Below are positions 43,893-52,716 of a DNA stretch of 64,000 nt, one piece after another. The first letter of the stretch is position 1; every line of letters begins with the position of its first letter. Under the pieces are notes generated by a model, which did not search any database, was not told the DNA's origin, and worked only from the letters and a program-made list of their open reading frames with translations. The translations under genes and the position numbers were made by a program. This stretch comes from [Anoxybacillus] calidus (GTDB lineage: Bacteria; Bacillota; Bacilli; Bacillales; Anoxybacillaceae): the NCBI RefSeq assembly GCF_013760845.1, contig NZ_JACDUU010000006.1:62001-126000 (forward strand). The letters are read 5' to 3'.

Positions 43893-44807
43893 ATGTCCAA
43901 CGTCGAAGTCTACATATTATCAGGCTTTCTCGGAAGCGGGAAAACAACGCTATTACGCAATATTCTGAAGCAAGAACAAGAGAAAAACCGAAAAATGGCC
44001 GTAGTGATGAATGAAGTGGGCAGCGTATCTATTGATTCAGATACTGTTTCAGACGATATACCCCTCAAAGAGTTGTTAAATGGATGTGTTTGCTGTACCA
44101 TTCAAGATCAGTTTGAAGTACAACTTCATTCTCTCTTACAAGAATATGCACTTGATGCCATCTATATTGAAACAACAGGTGTCGCTCATCCAGTTGAAGT
44201 GCTCGATGCATGCTTATCACCATTGTTTGCAGATAAAGTGGATGTTCGCGGCATTATTAGTTTAGTAGATGCAAAACGATGGAAAGATCGTCAACAATTA
44301 AGCCCACAGCTGCAAGTCCTTTTAAAAGAGCAAATTCGCCATGCTGATGTCATTCTTATCAATAAAATAGATGATTTAAGCGAACGGGATCAAGCCTCTG
44401 TTTCTTTTGAGATTCAGTCACTTAATCCGCAGGCACTCACTATTTTAACGACCTATGCGCAAGTGAATTTGGAAGACATTCAAAAGTTGAAACTTGTAAC
44501 GAAAGAGCCACATAAACAAGCACAGCTTCAGCAACAGTTACGTATTCAAACATATGTTCATACTTTTACACGTCCTGTGGATATGGAGAAGTTTGAAGAA
44601 TGGCTGCGAAACCTTCCAGACACCATTTACCGTATGAAAGGATATGTGCGGTTCAATCACTTAGACGGATTGTACTCATTTCAATATTCTTACGGTATGC
44701 CGATTTATATGAAAGAAATCATGAATGTACCGACGAATTTAGTCATTATCGGTGACGCTCTCAACAAAGAACAAATTAAAAAAGAACTCGAGCAAATCGA
44801 GCAATAA
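43893..44807 (+). CDS. CobW/YciC-family GTP-binding metallochaperone
   Basis: The 304-residue protein has the P-loop GFLGSGKTTLLRN (about 10-22), the metal-binding Cys motif NGCVCCT (about 64-70), Walker B-like YIETTGVAHP and the GTP base motif INKID. A C-terminal CobW_C-type domain follows. The family moves Zn, Co or other metals onto client enzymes using GTP hydrolysis. AAAGGAG precedes the ATG. No zinc-responsive Zur box is evident upstream. It stands alone, divergent from msrAB. Confidence 0.9.
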   Translation: MSNVEVYILSGFLGSGKTTLLRNILKQEQEKNRKMAVVMNEVGSVSIDSDTVSDDIPLKELLNGCVCCTIQDQFEVQLHSLLQEYALDAIYIETTGVAHPVEVLDACLSPLFADKVDVRGIISLVDAKRWKDRQQLSPQLQVLLKEQIRHADVILINKIDDLSERDQASVSFEIQSLNPQALTILTTYAQVNLEDIQKLKLVTKEPHKQAQLQQQLRIQTYVHTFTRPVDMEKFEEWLRNLPDTIYRMKGYVRFNHLDGLYSFQYSYGMPIYMKEIMNVPTNLVIIGDALNKEQIKKELEQIEQ

Positions 44808-44920
44808 AAAAGCGGCTGACCAAAAAGTAAAGTATCAGACCCCACAACCATAATATATAGTACATACTATCATATTGTGGATTGCGCGTGAGGTCAGACA
44901 CTTATCCGGTCAGCCTTTTC
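44806..44920. repeat. REP-like structured element inside a terminator stem, copy 2
   Basis: GGCTGACC (44814-44821) and GGTCAGCC (44908-44915) form the outer stem. Inside lies a core with CAGACCCC-ACAACCATAAT, a palindromic centre and ATTGCGCGTGAGGTC-AGAC-CTTATC. It is homologous to the core of the copy at 42638 but sits between different terminator arms. It acts as bidirectional terminator for the CobW-like gene and hmp. Confidence 0.7.
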
Positions 44921-44927
44921 CGTTATA

Positions 44928-46166
44928 TTATTTTGTTAAATCACCAGCTGGTCCAAAAAATTCATAATGAATTCTCTCTTCTGGCACACCCCATTCTTTT
45001 AAAGCATGATAAACTGTCTTCATAAACGGAATAGGGCCACAGAAATAAAATTGAGCGTTTTTGTCTTGGACAACTGATTGAATCCATTCTAAATCAATGA
45101 ATCCTTCCTTCACAAAGTGCTGTTTTTGACGGTCTTCTTCAGAAGGAGATTGATAGCACACATAATACGAAATATTTTCATTTTCTTTAGCTAATTGGCT
45201 TACATGCTTATGGAACGCATGGACGTTACCGTTAATCGCGGCATGGATGAACGTCACTTTTCGTTTTGGTTGACGTTCAGCAAGTGTATTTAACATGCTT
45301 AACATTGGCGTAATGCCAACTCCACCGCTAATAAGAACGACTGGGATATCATCTGTCATCGTTAACGTAAAGTCACCCGCTGGAACACTTAACTCAAGAA
45401 TATCTCCTTCTTGTATATGATCATGTAAGTAGTTCGACACGATTCCTGCCGGCTTTTGTTCGGTTGCTGCTTCTCGTTTTACACTAATGCGATAATATTC
45501 TTTACCCGGTGCATCTGACATACTATATTGACGAATATGCGTATATGGCTCTCCTGGAATCTTCACTTTGATACTTACATATTGTCCCGGACTAAACTCC
45601 GCAATAGCATTCCCGTCTTCCGGTACTAAGTAAAACGAAGTAATGACGTCGCTTTCTTTCACCTTTTTCTTGACAACGAACTTGCGGAAATCTTTCCAGC
45701 CTCCTTCTGCTTCTTCTGCTTCTTTATACAATTGAGCTTCCACTTGAATAAAGACGTCAGCAAGAACTCCATACGCTTCTTTCCAAGCTTCGATGATTTC
45801 ATCGGTCGCCGCATCACCTAGTACATCTTTAATCGCCATTAATAAATATTTTCCGACAATCGGATAATGTTCAGGTTTGATACCTATGCTACGGTGTTTA
45901 TGGGCTATTTGTGTGACGACTGGCAGAATCACCTCAAGTTGATCAATGTGCTTCGCAGCGGCATAAACCCCAGCAGCTAGCGCTTTTTGTTGTCGACCTT
46001 GTTTTTGATTCGTGTGATTAAAAATGTTTAACAATTCTGGATGATTCGAAAGCATCGTTTTATAGAAATGTTTTGTTATTTGTTCTCCGTATTGCTCTAA
46101 CACCGGAACTGTTGACTTAATAATTTCAATCGTTTTTTCACTTAATAATGGTTTCGTAACACTCAT
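44928..46166 (-). CDS. hmp: Flavohemoglobin (nitric oxide dioxygenase)
   Basis: The 412-residue protein joins a globin domain (proximal haem region near HKHRSIGIKPEHYPIVGKYL) to a FAD/NAD-binding reductase domain (RQYSMSDAP for FAD, PVVLISGGVGITPMLSML for NADH, CGPIPFMKTVYHAL at the end). It converts NO to nitrate and protects against nitrosative stress. The NsrR gene is divergent, and NsrR-type operators lie between the two genes, the best one 24 bases before the hmp start. AGGGG precedes the ATG. Confidence 0.95.
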   Translation of the reverse strand: MSVTKPLLSEKTIEIIKSTVPVLEQYGEQITKHFYKTMLSNHPELLNIFNHTNQKQGRQQKALAAGVYAAAKHIDQLEVILPVVTQIAHKHRSIGIKPEHYPIVGKYLLMAIKDVLGDAATDEIIEAWKEAYGVLADVFIQVEAQLYKEAEEAEGGWKDFRKFVVKKKVKESDVITSFYLVPEDGNAIAEFSPGQYVSIKVKIPGEPYTHIRQYSMSDAPGKEYYRISVKREAATEQKPAGIVSNYLHDHIQEGDILELSVPAGDFTLTMTDDIPVVLISGGVGITPMLSMLNTLAERQPKRKVTFIHAAINGNVHAFHKHVSQLAKENENISYYVCYQSPSEEDRQKQHFVKEGFIDLEWIQSVVQDKNAQFYFCGPIPFMKTVYHALKEWGVPEERIHYEFFGPAGDLTK

Positions 46167-46189
46167 CGTCTATATCCCCTCTTTTTTAA

Positions 46190-46212
46190 AAGATGTATTT
46201 CATTTACATCTT
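46190..46212. promoter_or_regulatory. NsrR operator
   Basis: A 23-bp inverted repeat with arms AAGATGTA and TACATCTT closely fits the NsrR consensus AAGATGYATTT-N-AAATRCATCTT. A single half-site ATACATCTT lies at 46251-46259. It overlaps the hmp promoter region and should repress hmp in the absence of NO. Confidence 0.8.
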
Positions 46213-46347
46213 TATTCAATCATGATTTTTTTATAAAAGCAATATATAAAATACATCTTTAAAAAATTGTTCACAATTCTATGTTTTTATGATTTTTCTA
46301 ATTCATGTTAGAATAAGTGAAGAAACTATGATAAAGGTGTGAAAGTG

Positions 46348-46806
46348 ATGCACTTAACAACATATACAGACTTCTCATTGCGAGTGCTCCTTTATTTAGG
46401 CGCGCTTGAGGAGGGTGAAAAAACAAGTATCAAAGAAATTTCACAAACGTTTTTGATTTCCGAAAACCATTTAAGCAAGATTGTGTACGAGTTAGGAAAG
46501 ATCGGTTTGATCGAAACAATTCGTGGACGAAATGGTGGCATCCGTTTAGCAAAGTCGCCTAGCGAGATTAATATCGGATGGGTTGTTCGCCAAACAGAGG
46601 ATAATTTATCGCTCGTTGAATGCTTTGGGGGGCGTGGAAACAATTGTATCGTGACTCCCGTTTGTCATCTAAAACACATTTTTCACGAGGCGCTGCAAGC
46701 ATTTTTAAAAGTGCTTGATTCCTATACGTTAGCGGATTTACTTCAGAATAAAGATGATCTGAAAAAATTATTCACTACGGCTTTAGATATGAACAAAAGC
46801 ATCTAA
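46348..46806 (+). CDS. nsrR: NO-sensing Rrf2-family repressor NsrR
   Basis: The 152-residue protein has the Rrf2 winged helix (LTTYTDFSLRVLLYLGALEE, then FLISENHLSKIVYELGKIGL) and three Fe-S ligand cysteines in ECFGGRGNNCIVTPVC. An NO-reactive [Fe-S] cluster controls DNA binding in this family. ATG 46348 with AAAGGTG upstream is chosen over GTG 46339. It faces away from hmp with a matching operator between them. Confidence 0.93.
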   Translation: MHLTTYTDFSLRVLLYLGALEEGEKTSIKEISQTFLISENHLSKIVYELGKIGLIETIRGRNGGIRLAKSPSEINIGWVVRQTEDNLSLVECFGGRGNNCIVTPVCHLKHIFHEALQAFLKVLDSYTLADLLQNKDDLKKLFTTALDMNKSI

Positions 46807-46830
46807 CTATGTTTAAGTTAGATGCTTTTT
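46795..46830 (+). terminator. Terminator of nsrR
   Basis: AAAAGCATCTAACT (46795-46808) pairs with AGTTAGATGCTTTT (46816-46829), followed by T. It overlaps the nsrR stop codon. Confidence 0.9.
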
Positions 46831-46999
46831 ATATTTTTGAATCTTTTTGACATACTAGAACAAAAACGTTTTTCGTTACCTAATCATTAAAACACACGAC
46901 AAATTTCGTCAAAAATGTAATACTTAGTTTGTCACATTCGACAAAATATATTAATATTAGAAAGGTGTTACAAAAATATGACTTTCAAAGGAGGCAAAA

Positions 47000-47869
47000 A
47001 TGAATAACGTACCAAAGCAATTACCACCTTATATTAAAAACGAAAATGGTGAACTTTGGTTAACAGAGGACGAGCGTGAAAATCTAAAGATTAGCTATCG
47101 CATCAAAGACGTCATTTTCTCGGACCAATCACCGTTTCAACATGTAATGATTCTTGATTCTTATGATTTCGGCAGAATGCTCGTTCTTGATGGAGTTGTT
47201 CAAACGACTTCTATTGACGGTCACATTTATAATGAAATGATTTCACACGTTCCGCTTCAATTTCATCCATCACCAAAAAAGGTACTAATTATCGGCGGTG
47301 GTGACTGTGGAGCAGCTCGTGAGGTTGCGAAATATAAAGAGATTGAAGAAATTCATATGGTTGAAATTGACGAGATGGTTGTAAAGGTATGTAAAGAACA
47401 TCTCACAGATGTATCCGGAAATCTTTCCGATCCTCGTGTGAAATTTATATACACAGACGGCGTAGCGTTTATTAAAGAACATGCGAACACATACGATGTG
47501 ATTATTATCGACTCTTCCGATCCTGTTGGTCCAGCGAAAGAACTGTTTTCATATGAATTTTATAGCAACGTTTATCGCGCGCTAAAAGATGATGGTTTGA
47601 TGGTTTGTCAAAGCCAATCTCCGATTTTCCATATGGACGTGCTAAAACAAACTCGTGCGAACATTAATAAATTGTTCCCATATTCTACTGTTTATACTGC
47701 AACGGTACCTACTTACCCTGGTGGACTATGGAGTTTTACAATCGGCTCAAAAATCCCGCTTTCTCTTTCAGAAAGCAAGTCAATACCAAATGATACAAAG
47801 TACGTAAATGCTGATGTATTAAAGCAATGCTTTCAGCTTCCACAGTTTATGAAGCAACAGCGATTGTAA
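47000..47869 (+). CDS. speE: Spermidine/polyamine aminopropyltransferase
   Basis: The 289-residue protein has the spermidine synthase pattern: VLDGVVQTTSIDGHIYNEMI, the nucleotide loop VLIIGGGDCGAAREVAKY, HMVEIDEMVV and the catalytic IIIDSSDPVGPAKELFS. It transfers an aminopropyl group from decarboxylated S-adenosylmethionine to a diamine. AAAGGAGG precedes the ATG at 47000. No speB or speD neighbour is seen, so it stands alone. The exact diamine (putrescine or another) cannot be told. Confidence 0.93.
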   Translation: MNNVPKQLPPYIKNENGELWLTEDERENLKISYRIKDVIFSDQSPFQHVMILDSYDFGRMLVLDGVVQTTSIDGHIYNEMISHVPLQFHPSPKKVLIIGGGDCGAAREVAKYKEIEEIHMVEIDEMVVKVCKEHLTDVSGNLSDPRVKFIYTDGVAFIKEHANTYDVIIIDSSDPVGPAKELFSYEFYSNVYRALKDDGLMVCQSQSPIFHMDVLKQTRANINKLFPYSTVYTATVPTYPGGLWSFTIGSKIPLSLSESKSIPNDTKYVNADVLKQCFQLPQFMKQQRL

Positions 47870-48165
47870 TATTGTAAAACAGATTGGTGGGCTTGCCGCA
47901 AAATGAAAAAAAGGCGCGCCCACCATATATTCAAGAATCCCTAACTCATCCATTATTTCTCCCGTTCGATTCATCCACACTTTACAGAACCCAAAGTTTC
48001 TTAGCACCAGCAATATCTCATGCATTAGACAAAATCATAAATAATACCTCTTCTTCTCTCTTAATCTGTCCATTACGAGCGTATATGAGACGAGAGTTGG
48101 TCTAAACGGTTTAATATCATTAACGCTAATCACATGATGTTTTCAAATCTACTTATTTAGTAAAT
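47870..48165. other. Intergenic region after speE
   Basis: TGGTGGGC (47885-47892) and GCCCACCA (47918-47925) form a perfect 8-bp stem with a long loop and no T-run, possibly a weak terminator. The rest holds no gene I can support. Confidence 0.4.
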
Positions 48166-49341
48166 TTACTCACGAGAAAATGCCCGCTGAGCGAGCAGAG
48201 ATAGAGTGATATCATCAGCGGGTGGATTATGAAGCCCTGCTCTTACATCACGATAAAATCTTTGCAGTGGACTAGAGGTAAATAAACTTTGTCCTCCGAC
48301 AATGCGCATCGCTTGGTCCACAATTTTAACAGCCGTATTCGTTGCTACATATTTGACAGCAGCAAGTTCCGGCCCCATATGTAGATGTTTATCTGGATAC
48401 TGATCCCATTTTTCGGCGACCGAATACATAAAATGCCGGGCTGTCATGAGTTCGATGTCAATTTCCGCTATCTTTCTTCGCACCTCTGGCAACTCTTTAA
48501 TCGGATGGGATAAACTGTTTGGCTGATACGTTTGTGCAAAATGAATCGCTTCATTTCGCGCAGCAATGGCAATGCCGATATAGCAAGCGGGAATATGCAG
48601 TAACCATCCTTGAGGGTTCCCTTTTTTCTTTTGTGATTTCATTTCTACGAGCGCTTCTTCCGGCACTTCGACATCTTCGAGTATTAAATCATCACTTCTT
48701 GTTCCTCTCATTCCGAGTGTGTCCCACGTTTCTTCTATTTTAATTCCTTTCGTTAACCTCGGAATAAGAAAATCGGCTACCTCTCCCGTTTCCATTATCG
48801 TTGCGGAAACGATAAAATAATCAAGTGCCGGAGCCATCGATGTATACGTTTTTCGTCCATTAATCATCCAATTGCCATTACGCTTTTTCGCTGTCGTTTC
48901 CGGTTTTCCTCCACGTGCGGGACTTCCTGTTGCTTTTTCTGATTGAGCGCTATTTATTACATATTGGTATTGAATAATTTCTTTACATACCTGTGAAAAA
49001 ACAGATTCTTTCCATTTTCTTTCTTGGGCGATATTCATAATAATTCCTAAATGCCAGCCGAGCGATAAAGCAGTTGCTGCGTCTCCTTGAGCAATGGTTT
49101 CTTGCACTAACAGAAATTCATAGAGAGAAATTTCCTGTCCGCCGTATTTTTTAGGAATGGTCAGCGAAAGAAACTTCGCCTTCTTTAGTTCTTCGAAATT
49201 TTCAAACGGAAAAGCAGCTTTCTCGTCATATAGATGAGCCCGCTTTCGAAAACGGTCTGCTAGTTGTTTTGCTTTTTCGTATAATTCCTGTTCTCGTTCT
49301 GTACGAATAAATAACTCATATATATCATTCATATTCTTCAT
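48166..49341 (-). CDS. Acyl-CoA dehydrogenase family protein (YdbM-like)
   Basis: The 391-residue protein has the acyl-CoA dehydrogenase fold: LTIPKKYGGQEISLYEFLLV, a FAD-binding middle with SEKATGSPARGGKPETTA in place of the usual TEP-type motif, WDTLGMRGTRSDDLILEDV, and the C-terminal helices with VGGQSLFTSSPLQRFYRDVR. The family oxidises acyl-CoA, or acts as a flavin monooxygenase-like desulfurase. Resemblance is to B. subtilis YdbM, whose substrate is not known to me. Two in-frame ATGs lie at the start. It is a single gene. Confidence 0.85.
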   Translation of the reverse strand: MKNMNDIYELFIRTEREQELYEKAKQLADRFRKRAHLYDEKAAFPFENFEELKKAKFLSLTIPKKYGGQEISLYEFLLVQETIAQGDAATALSLGWHLGIIMNIAQERKWKESVFSQVCKEIIQYQYVINSAQSEKATGSPARGGKPETTAKKRNGNWMINGRKTYTSMAPALDYFIVSATIMETGEVADFLIPRLTKGIKIEETWDTLGMRGTRSDDLILEDVEVPEEALVEMKSQKKKGNPQGWLLHIPACYIGIAIAARNEAIHFAQTYQPNSLSHPIKELPEVRRKIAEIDIELMTARHFMYSVAEKWDQYPDKHLHMGPELAAVKYVATNTAVKIVDQAMRIVGGQSLFTSSPLQRFYRDVRAGLHNPPADDITLSLLAQRAFSRE

Positions 49342-49412
49342 CTTTCCTTTTTTTATTGATTTGCTACTTATTTTACCTGCTGTTTTTCATAAATGGAAAC
49401 AAAATGAAATTG

Positions 49413-50912
49413 TTAAATCTCAAATAATTGACGAATGTCTTTATTATCTTTCAGATGGTAAAACTCGTTTTTCTCTTTACTATATATATAATCTTTTTTC
49501 CATTCATCTTTGTATAGCGTAATATAACGGATTGCACGGACAATTTCATATATCTCTTCATTTGTCATAATTGGATGAAGTGACACGCGGATCCATCCCG
49601 GTTTATGGAGAAAATTGCCTTGTTGAATTTGTTGCGTTATTTGTTTTGACTTCTGCTTGTCAATTTTCAATAAGTAATGACCATACGGCCCAGCACAAGA
49701 GCACCCTCCCCGTACTTGAATACCAAATCGGTCGTTTAGCAATTTAACCGCTAAATTATAATGAATCCCTTCGATAGTGAAAGAAACAATCCCAAGCCGA
49801 TCTTCACGATGCCCCTCTAAAATGTGTACATGAGGAATCGTTTTTAAGTTTGACAATAAAATCGAAACCATCTCTTTTTCCCGCTCTATTATGTTTTCCA
49901 CACCCATTTGTTCTTTTAACTTAATCGCTAGTGCTGCTTTGATCGTTTGTAAAAACGGTGGTGTCCCCCCGTCCTCACGGGATTCAATATCCGAAATATA
50001 CTGATACTCTCCCCAAGGATTGGTCCAAAGAACGGTTCCGCCTCCTGGATGATCCGGGACGTTGTTTTGATATAATCGTGAATCAAATATTAAAACACCG
50101 GCACTTCCTGGTCCGCCTAAAAATTTATGCGGTGAAAAGAAGATTCCGTCTAATTTTTCAAGAGGGTCATCCGGGTGCATATTAATGGCTGTGTATGGAG
50201 CTGACGCGGCAAAATCAACAAAACAAACTCCACCGTGCTCATGCATAATTTTCGCCAACTGATGATACGGCGTTTGAATTCCTGTTACATTAGAACATGC
50301 AGTAAATGCACCGATTTTCACTTTTCGGTGACGATATTGATTTAATAGCTGTTTTAAATGTCCCATATCTACATCTCCGTTGTTCGTTGGTCGAATCGTT
50401 ACGACATCACCAATCGTTTCCATCCAAGAAAGAATGTTCGAGTGATGCTCCATATGAGTAACAAAGATAATCGGACGCTCTTCATGAGAAAAGGATAGCC
50501 TATTCTTTAGCTGTTCAGCGATTCGTATTCCTAAAATGCGCTGAAGCTTATTGATGGCTCCCGTTGTCCCTGAATCGGTCATAATAATAACGTCATCGGT
50601 ATTGGCATTTACATGATGTTTAATCATTTCCTTTGCTTTCTTGTAAGCCAATGTCATCTTTGTTCCTGTTATATTCGACTCTGTATGTGTATTCGCTACA
50701 AATGGCCCGATTTCCTCGCTTAATTTTTTCTCAATCGGTGCGTATAGACGCCCACTCGCTGTCCAATCAGCGTAGATCATTCGCTGTTTGCCAAATGGTG
50801 AATCAAAATGATGATGAATCCCGATCGTTTGTTCTCGGAATCGTTGAAAATGGGATTCTAATGCTCCCCGAAATGTAAAAGCGGCTTGACCAATGCGTAC
50901 CTTGATGTCCAT
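49413..50912 (-). CDS. Class V aminotransferase (NifS/SufS-like fold)
   Basis: The 499-residue protein is a pyridoxal-phosphate enzyme of the cysteine desulfurase/selenocysteine lyase type: THMEHHSNILSW, FTACSNVTGIQTPYHQLAKI, VCFVDFAASAPY and the cofactor Lys in FFSPHKFLGGPG. It has RGGCSCAGPYGHYLL, with Cys residues in the place of the catalytic Cys of SufS-type enzymes. It is about 90 residues longer than SufS. The N- and C-terminal extensions are not recognised. ATG 50912 has AAAGGG upstream. The substrate is unknown and there is no iron-sulfur gene nearby. Confidence 0.85.
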   Translation of the reverse strand: MDIKVRIGQAAFTFRGALESHFQRFREQTIGIHHHFDSPFGKQRMIYADWTASGRLYAPIEKKLSEEIGPFVANTHTESNITGTKMTLAYKKAKEMIKHHVNANTDDVIIMTDSGTTGAINKLQRILGIRIAEQLKNRLSFSHEERPIIFVTHMEHHSNILSWMETIGDVVTIRPTNNGDVDMGHLKQLLNQYRHRKVKIGAFTACSNVTGIQTPYHQLAKIMHEHGGVCFVDFAASAPYTAINMHPDDPLEKLDGIFFSPHKFLGGPGSAGVLIFDSRLYQNNVPDHPGGGTVLWTNPWGEYQYISDIESREDGGTPPFLQTIKAALAIKLKEQMGVENIIEREKEMVSILLSNLKTIPHVHILEGHREDRLGIVSFTIEGIHYNLAVKLLNDRFGIQVRGGCSCAGPYGHYLLKIDKQKSKQITQQIQQGNFLHKPGWIRVSLHPIMTNEEIYEIVRAIRYITLYKDEWKKDYIYSKEKNEFYHLKDNKDIRQLFEI

Positions 50913-50979
50913 ATGAACGGCCCTTTCATCTAGTCTTCTATCCATAAAGTATGTGATTTTCCCCAAAATGTTAAATAAA

Positions 50980-51012
50980 AAAACCGCAATCCCTATAGAA
51001 GATTACGGTTTT
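50980..51012 (-). terminator. Terminator of the thioesterase gene
   Basis: AAAACCGcAATC (50980-50991) pairs with GATTaCGGTTTT (51001-51012) with one mismatch. On the minus strand it is followed by T. It separates the thioesterase from the aminotransferase. Confidence 0.7.
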
Positions 51013-51128
51013 AATGGAGTATAACATGATGAATGAAGCAAAGCATTAAGCTGAAAGTACATTATATTTTTTCTGCTTTCACTCGTAGAAGTTCTATGGT
51101 ATTGTCCTTTTCTTTGTTAATAATAGTT

Positions 51129-51548
51129 CTATTTCATTTGTTCTGAATGATGAGAAACATAGTAGAGTAATTTCTCACGCAAATGTTTCGGTATTGGTTC
51201 GCTCTTTTGTAGTTGAAAATTAAAATAAACAATCGTTGCTTCTCCAAGAGCGATAAGTGTACCTGTTTTCGCATCACTCATGCGATGGACCATTTGAAAA
51301 CTCTTGTTTCCAATCTTTGAGATGTTTGTTTCAATTTTAATACATTGATCGAAATAGGCTTGATTTAGAAAATCACACTTCGTAGAAGCGACGATAAAAC
51401 ACCATTTTGCAATATTTGTTTCAGCCCTTAATTCTTTAAAAAACTGTATGCGTGCATCCTCTAAGTATACAAAATAACTTGTATTATTCACATGCCCAAG
51501 CGCATCTGTCTCACAAAACCGCACTGTCACATAAGTAATATGGGTCAT
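51129..51548 (-). CDS. 4HBT-family acyl-CoA thioesterase
   Basis: The 139-residue protein is a single hot-dog domain with the catalytic VRFCETDALGHVNNTSYFVYLEDAR (Asp in TDALGHVNN) of the YbgC/4-hydroxybenzoyl-CoA thioesterase family. It splits acyl-CoA into CoA and acid. GGGGGAAGGATATG-type sequence lies before ATG 51548. A perfect palindrome (51595-51608) lies 46 bases upstream and could be the site of a fatty-acid-linked repressor. Substrate chain length is unknown. Confidence 0.88.
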   Translation of the reverse strand: MTHITYVTVRFCETDALGHVNNTSYFVYLEDARIQFFKELRAETNIAKWCFIVASTKCDFLNQAYFDQCIKIETNISKIGNKSFQMVHRMSDAKTGTLIALGEATIVYFNFQLQKSEPIPKHLREKLLYYVSHHSEQMK

Positions 51549-51594
51549 ATCCTTCCCCCTATTATCCTATTATAACGATACCCAAAATAATTGT

Positions 51595-51608
51595 ACTAAC
51601 CGGTTAGT
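51595..51608. promoter_or_regulatory. Perfect palindrome upstream of the thioesterase
   Basis: ACTAACCGGTTAGT, extended by T/A on both sides to 16 bp, is typical of operators for TetR-family repressors of fatty-acid metabolism. No TetR gene lies next to it, so the repressor would be encoded elsewhere. Confidence 0.65.
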
Positions 51609-51715
51609 ATGTAACTTTTTTAACAATCATAACTTAATTTTACTTCTATTTCAACAATTTTATGAACATTGTATTAATAATATCTTTAATTACTTTTTAT
51701 ATTTTTATTTTGTTC

Positions 51716-51729
51716 ATTTAGAACATAGT
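51716..51729 (-). other. Ter site 2 (Rtp binding site)
   Basis: The minus strand reads ACTATGTTCTAAAT, identical to the core at 39999-40012 and in the same orientation, preceded by CAAAACAA and followed by GAACAAAAT. It lies in a gene-free spacer between the thioesterase and HAD genes. Confidence 0.85.
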
Positions 51730-51790
51730 TTGTTTTGAACTTAATATGCTGTCTCAATAAGCACCATTAGAACCTTTAGATTTTTTCGCT

Positions 51791-52636
51791 TTAATGTAAT
51801 GGATTGGCTAATTTTCGTAAAACTTCTAAGCTGTCTTTCAGTTTGTCAACAACGATATCGGCACTTTCTTCATTTCCGATTTTATGGGAGTCGATATAGA
51901 TTGTTTTACACCCAAGGTTGCGTGCCGGGATAATGTCATTCAACAAGTTATCCCCTACACTCATGATTTCGTCAAAGCGAACAGCATATATTCTAGCAAT
52001 CCATTCAAATCTCTCGGCTGTTTTTACCGGTTTCCCTGCTTCAAATATTTTTTTATGAAAACACATGGATAAACCTAATTTTTCGAGTATCACTTCGCTA
52101 TCCGGCTTCGGACTGTTCGTCATTAGCACTAATTTGATATCGTCTCGAATTTCTGTTAATGTTTCTAATAATCCGTTAATTGGCTTCATCTGAAACTGCG
52201 GACTCATCATATACTTCCTCGTTTCGAGAAATGCCTGATAAGTATCTTCATTGTTTAAGCCATAATGACGTCCAATCGAGCTTGGAACCCACCATAGATC
52301 ACCGATACTGAACATATTGTCTAGGTTAACAGTAATTTTGTTAGGATATATCGTTTGTATCTCGTTAGCGGTTAATTTTGTTCCATCCCAATGGTATGCT
52401 TCTTTTACCACGCCATCACGTACCAAGAGGATTAAATCCCTTTGAACGTCATATACACTTCCGATTTTTAACGGGTGATGTCCAGAAAGAACGGCTTCAT
52501 AGTCACTTCGAAATTTCTCTCTTTTGTCCTCGCTTAACTTTTCTTCAATTCGTTTGGCATAGTAAGCAAAATGGTGTGTGTCTTCATACAATGTACCGTC
52601 TAAATCAAACACAATCACTTTAATAGTAGTACTCAT
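51791..52636 (-). CDS. HAD-superfamily hydrolase
   Basis: The 281-residue protein has HAD motif I FDLDGTLYED (Asp nucleophile near 11), a cap domain, motif II LVLMTNSPKP, motif III Lys in FEAGKPVKTAERFEW and motif IV MSVGDNLLNDI. It is a small-molecule phosphatase or phosphotransferase, and the substrate is unknown. AGGAGGAG lies before the ATG. It is a single-gene unit flanked by two Ter sites (51716, 54230) with the antiporter gene on the far side. Confidence 0.9.
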   Translation of the reverse strand: MSTTIKVIVFDLDGTLYEDTHHFAYYAKRIEEKLSEDKREKFRSDYEAVLSGHHPLKIGSVYDVQRDLILLVRDGVVKEAYHWDGTKLTANEIQTIYPNKITVNLDNMFSIGDLWWVPSSIGRHYGLNNEDTYQAFLETRKYMMSPQFQMKPINGLLETLTEIRDDIKLVLMTNSPKPDSEVILEKLGLSMCFHKKIFEAGKPVKTAERFEWIARIYAVRFDEIMSVGDNLLNDIIPARNLGCKTIYIDSHKIGNEESADIVVDKLKDSLEVLRKLANPLH

Positions 52637-52716
52637 CTGTTCTCCTCCTGCCTCTTCTCTCTTTATTTAACAAAACAAAAAACTGTTTGTTCATTTCAAA
52701 TTTTCTTTCATTATAG

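Noticed and set aside
46801-46829. ACTATGTTTAAGTTAG resembling a Ter core
   Set aside because: It is the loop and arm of the nsrR terminator hairpin and lacks the conserved CTAAAT.
47884-48105. 73-codon plus-strand frame after speE
   Set aside because: No ribosome binding site, no recognisable sequence, and it begins in a hairpin.
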